64,000 bases of DNA from contig CAJXVU010000011.1 of NCBI GenBank assembly GCA_913062555.1, forward strand, positions 1-64,000, given 5' to 3'. Below are positions 52,797 through 61,377 of the stretch, piece by piece. The DNA is from an uncultured Bacteroidota bacterium (lineage in GTDB: Bacteria > Bacteroidota > Bacteroidia > Flavobacteriales > Flavobacteriaceae). Numbering within the stretch: position 1 is the stretch's first letter; the number at the start of each line of letters is the position of its first letter. The position numbers and the translations under genes were made by a program. The notes beneath the pieces are model-generated. The model saw only the letters and a program-made list of their open reading frames with translations, had not been told where the DNA came from and did not search any database.

Positions 52797-54830
52797 ATGA
52801 AATTACTTAATTTTAGTATTCTTAAGCTTACTTTATTTCTCATCATTGGAATCCTACTAGGGAATTATATAAGTGGTTTTCTGGTAGAATCAGTACTAAT
52901 ATCTATTGCTTCACTACTTGTCTATGGCTTTGGGGTATACATTGCATACCGGCAATTACAACAAGCATTTTGGGTTGGTATTGCGTTAATGATTGCAATG
53001 ATAAGTTTAGGTATTGTAAGCTTAAAACTTCACGAGCATTATAATTTTAAAAACCACTATTCAAAGCATCATAAATTACACAAGGACAGTATTTATAAGA
53101 TTCAATTTAGTATAAGAGAAATTTTAAAATCTGGTAACTATCGAGACAAATATGTTATAAATCTCCTGAAAGTCGATACTAATAAAGTTTCAGGAAAATT
53201 ATTATTAAATATCACAAAAGATTCTTTAGCCCTTCATTTGGAAATCGATGATGTTTATATGTCTAAAATGCACTTCAGTACTATTAAAGCACCATTAAAT
53301 CCATCACAATTCAATTACAAAAATTATGCAAACAAAAAGCATATTTACCATCAACTCTTCACCACATACAAAACACTTTTCAAAATAGATTCGGTAAAGC
53401 ATAGCCCATATGGATATGCCGCATTAATACGAAAAAAGATCAATCTCAGCCTAGAGCCTTACGGTTTTAAAACCGATGAAATTGCTATAATAAATGCCTT
53501 ATTACTTGGACAGCGACAAGATATGTCAGCAGAAATTCACAATAACTATGTACGCGCTGGAGCAATTCATATCCTCGCTGTTTCGGGTTTACATGTTGGT
53601 ATTTTATTAATGCTATTAAACTATATTTTTCAACCCTTAGAATATTTCAAATATGGCAAACTCATAAAAACCATCCTCATAGTTAGCATGCTTTGGTTTT
53701 TTGCTGTTTTGGCTGGATTATCGGCTTCTGTTGTAAGAGCCGCAACAATGTTTACCGTAGTCGCCATTGCTATTAATTTAAAAAGACCAACAAATGTGTT
53801 TAACACTTTAGCCATATCCATGTTTGTATTATTATTATGTAAACCAAGCTTCTTATTTGATGTTGGATTTCAATTAAGCTATCTCGCTGTTTTTGCTATA
53901 GTTACTATTCAACCCATGTTATTTAGCTTGTATAGACCACGGTTTAAATTAGACCTACTAATATGGAATGTTTTAACGGTCACATTCGCTGCTCAATTAG
54001 GAGTACTCCCTATTAGTTTATATTACTTCCATCAATTTCCAGGCTTGTTCTTTCTTTCAAATTTAGTCATCATTCCGTTTCTTGGAATCCTATTAGGCTT
54101 TGGCATATTTATTATAATATTCGCTTTACTTAATTTACTCCCGCAGGTAATAGCAAGCTTTTTTGGAAAAATCATAAGTGCAATGAACGCTTTTGTAGAT
54201 TGGATATCACACCATGAGGATTTCTTATTTCAAAACATTTCATTTAATGGCTTTCAACTTATTCTAAGTTATCTGTTTATAGTATCAAGCATATGCTTAA
54301 TTAAAAGCAAAGCCTATAAAAATATTATTTCGTTCTTAATTGTAGTGCTACTTTTTCAAGGCTATCTTTTTATTAATAGCTATCAGTCATCAAATAACAC
54401 TTTTATTATTTTTCATAAAAGTAGACATAGCATCTTAGGGATACTTCAGAATAGACAATTAAAACTCTATCATAATGTTTCAATGATTACAAATGAAAAG
54501 CTCATCAATAATTATAAAGTCGATAAAAACTTAGAGATCATAACATTGGATACCATCCGGAATGTCTATACCTTCAAAAACAAAACATTACTAGTAGTGG
54601 ATAGTTTAGGTATTTATAAGATTAAATCATTTAAAGCAGATTTTGTTTTGCTCCACAACTCACCAAGAATAAACTTAGCAAGATTAATAGATTCCATAAG
54701 TCCAGAATTAATTATTAGTGATGGCAGTAATTTTAAAAGTTATCAGGAACGATGGGCAAAAACATGTAGCATAAAAAAAACCCCTTTTCATCAAACTAGT
54801 GAAAAGGGAGCCTTTATTTATAAGTATTAA
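52797..54830 (+). CDS. comEC: ComEC/Rec2-family DNA uptake channel (no MBL domain)
   Basis: A 677-residue membrane protein. An N-terminal helical segment, a soluble OB-like domain (~105-230) and a competence domain with A-V-S-G-L-H-V-G-I-L and L-S-A-S-V-V-R-A-A are visible. About ten helices in total. The C-terminal ~150 residues are soluble, but no HxHxDH metallo-beta-lactamase motif is present, so the nuclease-like domain of longer ComEC proteins is absent. A minus-strand terminator for the next gene lies inside the last ~20 codons. Confidence 0.88.
   Translation: MKLLNFSILKLTLFLIIGILLGNYISGFLVESVLISIASLLVYGFGVYIAYRQLQQAFWVGIALMIAMISLGIVSLKLHEHYNFKNHYSKHHKLHKDSIYKIQFSIREILKSGNYRDKYVINLLKVDTNKVSGKLLLNITKDSLALHLEIDDVYMSKMHFSTIKAPLNPSQFNYKNYANKKHIYHQLFTTYKTLFKIDSVKHSPYGYAALIRKKINLSLEPYGFKTDEIAIINALLLGQRQDMSAEIHNNYVRAGAIHILAVSGLHVGILLMLLNYIFQPLEYFKYGKLIKTILIVSMLWFFAVLAGLSASVVRAATMFTVVAIAINLKRPTNVFNTLAISMFVLLLCKPSFLFDVGFQLSYLAVFAIVTIQPMLFSLYRPRFKLDLLIWNVLTVTFAAQLGVLPISLYYFHQFPGLFFLSNLVIIPFLGILLGFGIFIIIFALLNLLPQVIASFFGKIISAMNAFVDWISHHEDFLFQNISFNGFQLILSYLFIVSSICLIKSKAYKNIISFLIVVLLFQGYLFINSYQSSNNTFIIFHKSRHSILGILQNRQLKLYHNVSMITNEKLINNYKVDKNLEIITLDTIRNVYTFKNKTLLVVDSLGIYKIKSFKADFVLLHNSPRINLARLIDSISPELIISDGSNFKSYQERWAKTCSIKKTPFHQTSEKGAFIYKY
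54773..54808 (-). terminator. Minus-strand terminator inside the comEC 3' end
   Basis: CCCTTTTCA (54782-54790) pairs with TGAAAAGGG (54800-54808) over a 9-base loop. Next to it on the plus strand is an A8 run (54773-54780), so on the minus strand it reads as hairpin then T8. It would terminate the thioredoxin-like gene ending at 54834. Confidence 0.75.
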
Positions 54831-54833
54831 TCG

Positions 54834-55382
54834 TTATTGACTAAACTCTGCTTTAAACGCTTTATAATAAGTATTAAAAGCGTCTTGTGTGGTTAAGGTT
54901 TTATGCTCATCTTTTTTAAACATTTTAAGATACAACTCCAATTGTTGTGGTTTTTTGTATCCACTTAACGGCACAATAAGTTCTAACTTTTCATCTAAAA
55001 ACACAATTGTTGGGTAGGCTTGAATTCTAAAATATCTCGATAATTCATGAGCACTATTTCTTTTATTTGCTCTCGCTGGATCATAATTTGGATTTGTATA
55101 TGCCTTCCCTTTAAAAGTGACATCTTCGTTACCTTCTGCATTAAATTTTACAGCATAATAATTTTCATTTACATAGTCTGCCACATCTTTATTTTGGAAA
55201 GTGTTTCGATCTAGCATTTTACAAGGGCCACACCAATTGGTATACATGTCAATCATAATTTTCTTCGGTGCTTTCTTCTGAAGCTCAACAGCTTCTTCTA
55301 AACTTACCCAATTAATCTCCTGCGCTATGCCATTAACTGTAGTCAACACCACCAACAACACTATATATCCTATCTTTTTCAT
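54834..55382 (-). CDS. Secreted thioredoxin-family protein
   Basis: A 182-residue exported protein (signal peptide ending ...NGIAQ). The thioredoxin active site is W-C-G-P-C, Cys51 and Cys54, followed by a DsbD/thioredoxin-7-like fold (F-N-A-E-G, Y-P-T-I-V-F-L-D). A periplasmic disulphide reductase or isomerase role is likely. The stop lies 3 bases from the comEC stop (convergent), and its terminator lies in comEC. Confidence 0.88.
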   Translation of the reverse strand: MKKIGYIVLLVVLTTVNGIAQEINWVSLEEAVELQKKAPKKIMIDMYTNWCGPCKMLDRNTFQNKDVADYVNENYYAVKFNAEGNEDVTFKGKAYTNPNYDPARANKRNSAHELSRYFRIQAYPTIVFLDEKLELIVPLSGYKKPQQLELYLKMFKKDEHKTLTTQDAFNTYYKAFKAEFSQ

Positions 55383-55469
55383 AATCGTATTTGTTGTAAA
55401 TTTAATACCTAACTTACAAAATTGGTGCTAGTTAGGCGTATTTTGCATTTAATTTAACAATTAAATCGA

Positions 55470-57083
55470 TTAACGGACGCCATGCATCATTTTTTTCATC
55501 CATGGATTAATAATAATTAAGATTAGTCCTACCAGTCCAGGAATTAGTGTAAATATCAAAAAGAATATGGACATTGAATATTTATCTACAATAATATCAA
55601 TATACCCTCCAACCAATTGTGCTAAAAAATTTCCCGCCGCAATTGCCAAATACCATACACCGAACATTGTACCAATTTTTTTGGCTGGGACTAATTTGGA
55701 GACATAGGATAAGCCAACCGGAGATAAACACAATTCACCCATGGTATGAAACAAATACGCCAATACTAGCCAAATTAAACTTACTGATGCCGTCTCTGCT
55801 CCACGTGGTATAACACTAGCCCCCCAAGCTAACAATCCGAATCCAATAGCTAACAATATCATTCCGAGTCCAAATTTCATTGAAGCCGAAGGATTGTATT
55901 TACTCTCCCACCATTTGGAAAAAAATGGTGCTAGGCCAATTATGAATAAGGAATTTAAAATTAAAAACCATGAGGCTTCAATTTCTGCATTGTCTTTAGG
56001 TAAGATCACGGTTAGTTTCCAAATCGCAATACCCCAAATTCCCAAAAAACTGATCCCCAAAACAATATTTGAAAGCGATATTTTTTTAAATGTTTGACTA
56101 AACAAACGCAATAGCACCCAGGTAATTATAGTCAATGGCACAATGGTTATTAAAGTATCTACAATTTTAAAGGACAAAGCAGAGTTCCCAATTAAGGTAC
56201 GCTGCGTAAAATCTCTAGCAAAGAGTGTCATAGAACCACTGGCTTGCTCAAAAGCCGCCCAAAAGAACACCGTAAGAAAAGCTAAAATCCCCACTACGAT
56301 ATAGCGATCTCGTTGGACAATTTTATCCTTATCCTGTATTACTTTCTCATGATTCTTATTAAATACATTTATAATCAATTTCAAAATCCAAGTCGCAGAA
56401 TCAATTAACCCTTTTAAAATATCATAGAGACCTTGGACTACAGTTATCCGTTCTTTAGGTGCTTTTCCTATTTCTCCAAAAATGCTTCTACCAAACCAAA
56501 ATTGCAGCATTCCCAGAAACATAAAAATTCCAGCTAATCCAAATCCCCAAGAATAACTCAAATTAGAGGCTAAAAATCCACATAGTAATACCCCTAAGAA
56601 TCCTCCGGCATTTACACCCATGTAATATATAGTGAATGCACCATCTTTTTTATCTGGAAATTTATCATATAGACCACTTACAACCGATGTTAAATTTGGT
56701 TTAAACAAACCATTACCAATAATTAACAGGGCTACTCCAGTATAAAACATAAACTCCGTTTCAAATGCTAAAGAGGCGTGACCTAAAGTCATGGCTAAGG
56801 CTCCAAAAGTCACTGCTTTTTGATAGCCCGTAAATTTATCGGCAATCCAACCACCTATTATTGGTGTTAGATACACAGAACTCGTATAGATTCCGAGTAG
56901 ACCTAATGCTCGCTCATTACTCCATTCCCAACCGCCTTTTAGTAAAGGTGCTGTTAAAAACAAAACGAAAATGGCACGCATCCCGTAATACGAAAACCGC
57001 TCCCACATCTCGGTAAAAAACAATACAAACAAGGCAGGCTTGTGTCCTAATAAACTAAACTCATTACTGTTTGATGTACTCAT
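55470..57083 (-). CDS. POT-family proton-coupled peptide transporter (copy 2)
   Basis: A 537-residue, ~14-helix transporter. The PTR2/POT hallmark E-M-W-E-R-F-S-Y-Y-G-M-R-A is at the N-terminus, and the second motif F-T-I-Y-Y-M-G-V-N-A-G-G-F is present. Takes up di- and tripeptides with protons. Second gene after its paralogue 70 bases upstream. Confidence 0.93.
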   Translation of the reverse strand: MSTSNSNEFSLLGHKPALFVLFFTEMWERFSYYGMRAIFVLFLTAPLLKGGWEWSNERALGLLGIYTSSVYLTPIIGGWIADKFTGYQKAVTFGALAMTLGHASLAFETEFMFYTGVALLIIGNGLFKPNLTSVVSGLYDKFPDKKDGAFTIYYMGVNAGGFLGVLLCGFLASNLSYSWGFGLAGIFMFLGMLQFWFGRSIFGEIGKAPKERITVVQGLYDILKGLIDSATWILKLIINVFNKNHEKVIQDKDKIVQRDRYIVVGILAFLTVFFWAAFEQASGSMTLFARDFTQRTLIGNSALSFKIVDTLITIVPLTIITWVLLRLFSQTFKKISLSNIVLGISFLGIWGIAIWKLTVILPKDNAEIEASWFLILNSLFIIGLAPFFSKWWESKYNPSASMKFGLGMILLAIGFGLLAWGASVIPRGAETASVSLIWLVLAYLFHTMGELCLSPVGLSYVSKLVPAKKIGTMFGVWYLAIAAGNFLAQLVGGYIDIIVDKYSMSIFFLIFTLIPGLVGLILIIINPWMKKMMHGVR

Positions 57084-57114
57084 AAATTATATTTTAGAAA
57101 TGATATAAAATAAA

Positions 57115-57142
57115 AAAGCCTTACATTTTTATGTAAGGCTTT
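57115..57142 (-). terminator. Hairpin terminator between POT genes
   Basis: AAAGCCTTACA (57115-57125) pairs with TGTAAGGCTTT (57132-57142). On the minus strand it is followed by T6. It lies after the stop of the upstream POT gene (57154), so the two transporters may be separate or partially read-through units. Confidence 0.8.
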
Positions 57143-57153
57143 CAATATTTTTA

Positions 57154-58683
57154 TTAATGAATGTTCCCCATTAATTTTTTCATTAACGGTCCAAACAGCA
57201 GCACTACCAGACCGGCTCCTATGGAATACTTAGCAATTAAACTAAATCCATCAATATATACTTGCAAGGTTTCTAAGCCCCCAACATTAGCATCTGTACT
57301 TTCTATAGCCAATTCTTTTGAAATAAATCCGACAATTTGAAATGCATAAGCTGAAGATAAGAACCAGATTCCCATCATAAATGCCACGATACGTTTTGGT
57401 GATAAATCGGTGATTTTGGATAAACCAACTGGTGACATAAATAATTCCCCTACCGAAATAATAAAGTACATTGCCAATAAATAATACATTGGTACCATTC
57501 CATCCTCATTAGCAGATCCACCACTCATAGCGAGTATGTAAAAACTCACCCCTGCCAATACCAAACCTAATCCAAACTTATAAGGTGTTCTTGGGTTTAA
57601 TTTCTTTTTAGATAAATAACCCCATAATAATGAAATAGGAATCGCCAGAATAATAATAAACATGGAGTTGAACGAATTTGTTTGACTTGCGTTAAAGAAA
57701 ATCAAATCCACATTTCTCGATGCAAATAATGTAATCACACTACCAGACAGCTCATGAAAACCCCAGAATAAGGTCATAAAGAAGGTAATCAATACAGCCA
57801 TAAATAATTTCTTACGCTCATCAAGTTTCGCTTTATACATAATATATCCCATATAAACCAGCACCGTAACTCCTATAATTTTAAAAAGCAATCCTACGAG
57901 GGTTTCATCCCCTAAAATTGATTCTCCTCCGGCTATAGCCTTATATGAAGATAAAAAATAAGCAATTAATGGCGTTGTCAACACAGCAACTATTGGTACG
58001 AATGTTTTTTGTGGAATTCCCAATATTTTCTTTTCATAAACTTCTGGGTTTGGAGGTAATCCTTTGTCTCCAAATACATTCTTTTTAATACCACTCCAAA
58101 AGAATATTAAACCTGTTAACATCCCTATTCCTGCAAGACCGAATCCATAATGCCATCCATAAGCTACAGCTAACCAACCACACAAAAGAGGTGCGACCCA
58201 TCCGCCAATGTTTATTCCCATGTAAAAAATAGTAAATCCAGAATCTTTTCTTGGATCTCCATCTTCATATAGAGAGCCGACAAATGTTGAAATATTTGGC
58301 TTAAAAAAACCGTTCCCTACAACGATAAGTGCAAGCGCTAAAAAGAAAGCTATATCATTTTCAATAGCCAATACAAAGTGGCCAATTGCCATTAAAATCC
58401 CTCCCAAAAAGATAGAGCTTCGCATTCCTAAAATTTTATCAGAGACACTCCCACCAATAACCGTCGAAGCATAAACCAATGATCCATAAGAGGCGTAAAC
58501 AACTGCGGTTGCAGTATCTCGCTCTACTAAGGCCTTAAAAATTTCCTGAACCATATAAAGCGTCAATAACGCTCTCATACCATAGAAACTAAATCGTTCC
58601 CACAGCTCTGCAAAAAATAAATAAAATAATCCCTTAGGATGCCCGAAGAGTTCGTTTTGATTAGTCATAGGTGAATCTGCCAT
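57154..58683 (-). CDS. POT-family proton-coupled peptide transporter (copy 1)
   Basis: A 509-residue paralogue of the next gene: E-L-W-E-R-F-S-F-Y-G-M-R-A, F-T-I-F-Y-M-G-I-N-I-G-G-W and about 13-14 helices. Tandem POT pairs are common in peptide-using Flavobacteriaceae. The hairpin terminator follows its stop. The start is ATG 58683, from which the conserved ExxERF motif is correctly placed at ~30. Confidence 0.93.
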   Translation of the reverse strand: MADSPMTNQNELFGHPKGLFYLFFAELWERFSFYGMRALLTLYMVQEIFKALVERDTATAVVYASYGSLVYASTVIGGSVSDKILGMRSSIFLGGILMAIGHFVLAIENDIAFFLALALIVVGNGFFKPNISTFVGSLYEDGDPRKDSGFTIFYMGINIGGWVAPLLCGWLAVAYGWHYGFGLAGIGMLTGLIFFWSGIKKNVFGDKGLPPNPEVYEKKILGIPQKTFVPIVAVLTTPLIAYFLSSYKAIAGGESILGDETLVGLLFKIIGVTVLVYMGYIMYKAKLDERKKLFMAVLITFFMTLFWGFHELSGSVITLFASRNVDLIFFNASQTNSFNSMFIIILAIPISLLWGYLSKKKLNPRTPYKFGLGLVLAGVSFYILAMSGGSANEDGMVPMYYLLAMYFIISVGELFMSPVGLSKITDLSPKRIVAFMMGIWFLSSAYAFQIVGFISKELAIESTDANVGGLETLQVYIDGFSLIAKYSIGAGLVVLLFGPLMKKLMGNIH

Positions 58684-58983
58684 AAATTTTATATGTTAGT
58701 TAGAATTATAATGAGAATAAAATCGATTTTGAAAAACGAAGAAAAATGAAAACGAGATCTGTTTAAATATCATTTGTTTGAATAAAGAGTGCTTATTTTA
58801 ACAATACCGTAAAATAAGATCGATTTTTGCTGTTGCAATGTAAAAAAACACATTGATTATCACAACTCTTTTTTCTTAATACAGGCAAATGCTTCGTAAA
58901 CAAGTGAGAATTTAACAATTACAAATGGTATTCTTCTATTAAGAAAACAAGAATAGTATCTTTGTGTCTCTAATCATAAGTTA
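58684..58983. other. Divergent promoter region
   Basis: 300 AT-rich bases between the POT gene and HMG-CoA reductase. It contains the TATCTTTG box at 58957-58964. No ORF or RNA gene is recognised. Confidence 0.5.
58957..58964 (+). promoter_or_regulatory. TAnnTTTG promoter box
   Basis: TATCTTTG, 19 bases before the HMG-CoA reductase ATG at 58984. Confidence 0.55.
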
Positions 58984-60306
58984 ATGAGTAAATCTATTTC
59001 CGGTTTTTCTAAATTATCGAAATCTAAAAAAGTTGACTGGATAGTTGATTCTTATTTTTCTAATAAAGAAGACGCCAAGAATATCATAAAGCAATATTGG
59101 AATACGAATGACAAATTGCAACAGCTGCATGATGAGTTCATTGAAAATACAATCACTAATTATTATTTGCCTTTAGGCGTTGCTCCAAATTTCCTTATCA
59201 ATGGGACTTTATATACCATCCCAATGGCAATTGAAGAGAGCTCTGTTGTTGCAGCCGCTAGTAAGGCTGCTAAATTCTGGTTGAATCGTGGCGGATTTAA
59301 AACCGAAGTTATTTCAACTATAAAAGTTGGACAGGTGCATTTTATGTATCAGGGGAATTTTGAATCCTTAAATGCTTTCTTTAATTTGGTTAAGCCTCAG
59401 CTTATTGATGCTACCGATTACATCACCAAGAACATGGTAAAACGCGGTGGTGGCATCATTGATATTCAATTAATAGACAAAACTGAAGCTATTTCGGGGT
59501 ATTACCAATTACATGCTACGTTTGAAACCATGGATGCAATGGGAGCCAATTTTATAAATTCATGTTTGGAACAGTTTGCTCAAACTTTTAAAATACAGGC
59601 CCAACAATTTGATGGTTTTACAGCTGCTGAAAAAAACATAGATATCATCATGAGTATATTGTCCAATTATGTTCCTGAATGTCTGGTTAAAGCTGAAGTA
59701 AGTTGTAAAGTAGAAGAATTGAATGCCCATAGTGATATTTTGCCCGAAGAATTTGCTGCTAAATTTATTCAAGCCGTCAAAATCGCCGAAATAGAGCCTT
59801 ATAGAGCGGTGACTCACAATAAAGGCATCATGAATGGAATAGATGCTGTAGTATTAGCTACAGGAAACGATTTTAGAGCTGTTGAAGCTGGCGTACATGC
59901 TTATGCTTCACGAAAAGGGCACTATACCAGTTTAACCCATGCCACTGTGGAAAATGGCATTTTTAAATTTTGGATTGAAATTCCATTAGCTTTAGGCACA
60001 GTAGGTGGCTTAACAGGCTTACACCCTCTTGTTAAACTTTCTCTAGAACTCTTAAAAAAACCCTCGGCAAAAACACTAATGAGTATTGTTGCTGTTGCCG
60101 GATTGGCTCAGAATTTTGCCGCTTTGAATTCACTCACTACAACGGGGATTCAGCAAGGACATATGAAAATGCACCTCATGAATATCTTAAATCAATTCAA
60201 TGCTAATGCTGAAGAAAAAGCCACTTTAGCAACACATTTTAAAACCAACCCAGTAACACATAGTGCTGTTGTTGAAGCACTCCATAAACTTAGAGTTAAC
60301 AATTAA
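58984..60306 (+). CDS. mvaA: Hydroxymethylglutaryl-CoA reductase (class II)
   Basis: A 440-residue class II (bacterial) HMG-CoA reductase. Conserved E-E-S-S-V-V-A-A-A-S (catalytic Glu region), N-K-G-I-M-N-G-I-D-A-V-V-L-A-T-G-N-D (Lys/Asp), and the late Q-G-H-M-K-M-H (His) are present. It makes mevalonate for isoprenoid synthesis. The GYDIA kinase gene follows after 5 bases. Confidence 0.92.
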   Translation: MSKSISGFSKLSKSKKVDWIVDSYFSNKEDAKNIIKQYWNTNDKLQQLHDEFIENTITNYYLPLGVAPNFLINGTLYTIPMAIEESSVVAAASKAAKFWLNRGGFKTEVISTIKVGQVHFMYQGNFESLNAFFNLVKPQLIDATDYITKNMVKRGGGIIDIQLIDKTEAISGYYQLHATFETMDAMGANFINSCLEQFAQTFKIQAQQFDGFTAAEKNIDIIMSILSNYVPECLVKAEVSCKVEELNAHSDILPEEFAAKFIQAVKIAEIEPYRAVTHNKGIMNGIDAVVLATGNDFRAVEAGVHAYASRKGHYTSLTHATVENGIFKFWIEIPLALGTVGGLTGLHPLVKLSLELLKKPSAKTLMSIVAVAGLAQNFAALNSLTTTGIQQGHMKMHLMNILNQFNANAEEKATLATHFKTNPVTHSAVVEALHKLRVNN

Positions 60307-60311
60307 AAGTT

Positions 60312-61274
60312 ATGAGTCATGAGTTAGCAGAAAAGATTTATCAAAGCCATGGTAAATTATTAATTACAGGTGAATATGTCGTTCTTGACGGCGCAGTATC
60401 TCTTGCTATCCCAACAATTTATGGACAGTCCCTAAATGTTGCTCCCATTTCAGATTCAAAATTAATTTGGAAAAGCATCGATCATAATGCAAATCTTTGG
60501 TTTGAAGCTGAATATTCAATTGATGAGATTACTTTAGGCTCCACAATTGCACTCAATAACATTTCCCGTACTTTATTACAAATTTTAAAAGCAGCAAGGG
60601 AACTCAATCCTAGATTTTTATTACAACCAAACGGCTATAAAGTTACCACGATACTCGATTTTCCTAATAATTGGGGTCTTGGAACATCTTCAACACTCAT
60701 TAACAACATTGCTAATTGGGCAAATGTAAACCCTTACGAATTACTTGCTTTAAGCTTTGGTGGAAGTGGCTATGACATTGCTTGTGCCAAGCATCATACG
60801 CCAATTACTTATCAATTACATGAGCGAGAGACACCGAAACAAGTTCAATCTGGAGTTGAAAACAGAACCGTTACCTCGGTGAATTTTAATCCTGTTTTTA
60901 ATAATCAGTTATACTTTGTGCATTTAAATAAAAAACAAAATAGCCGTGATGGTATTTCTCATTATAATGCGCATAAATCTAATTTGAGCAATCGCATTAT
61001 AGAGGTCAGCGACATTACTTCTAAAATAATAAGTTGTTCTAAGCTTGAAGATTTTGATCGATTAATAGAAACTCATGAGCAAATCATTGGATCTATTACA
61101 AATCAGGTTCCTGTAAAGCAGCGACTATTTAAAGATTTTAATGGCTCTGTAAAAAGTCTTGGAGCCTGGGGTGGCGATTTCGTGCTGGTAAGCGCTGTAG
61201 AAAGCCCAAAATCCTATTTTAAAGCCAAGGGCTATGAAACTATCATTGGCTTTAATGACATGGTTTTAAAATAG
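60312..61274 (+). CDS. GYDIA-family GHMP kinase
   Basis: A 320-residue GHMP kinase whose hallmark is S-G-Y-D-I-A (near residue 154), with the ATP motif N-W-G-L-G-T-S-S-T-L and an N-terminal G-E-Y-V-V-L-D-G. It is positioned with HMG-CoA reductase, as in many Bacteroidota, and probably phosphorylates mevalonate or phosphomevalonate. Exact substrate not established from sequence. A shared terminator with the next, convergent gene follows. Confidence 0.88.
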   Translation: MSHELAEKIYQSHGKLLITGEYVVLDGAVSLAIPTIYGQSLNVAPISDSKLIWKSIDHNANLWFEAEYSIDEITLGSTIALNNISRTLLQILKAARELNPRFLLQPNGYKVTTILDFPNNWGLGTSSTLINNIANWANVNPYELLALSFGGSGYDIACAKHHTPITYQLHERETPKQVQSGVENRTVTSVNFNPVFNNQLYFVHLNKKQNSRDGISHYNAHKSNLSNRIIEVSDITSKIISCSKLEDFDRLIETHEQIIGSITNQVPVKQRLFKDFNGSVKSLGAWGGDFVLVSAVESPKSYFKAKGYETIIGFNDMVLK

Positions 61275-61330
61275 CTTAACTAATAATGCTAATATTAAAC
61301 AATTATTAGTTCGATTGAATTAATTTAAAA

Positions 61331-61362
61331 AAAAAGCCTCACAATGTGAAGCTCTTTTTTTT
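61331..61362. terminator. Bidirectional hairpin terminator
   Basis: An AGC/GCT plus TCAC/GTGA stem with one mismatch, flanked by A- and T-runs, between convergent gene ends 61274 and 61378. Confidence 0.7.
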
Positions 61363-61377
61363 TATACACTATTTTGT

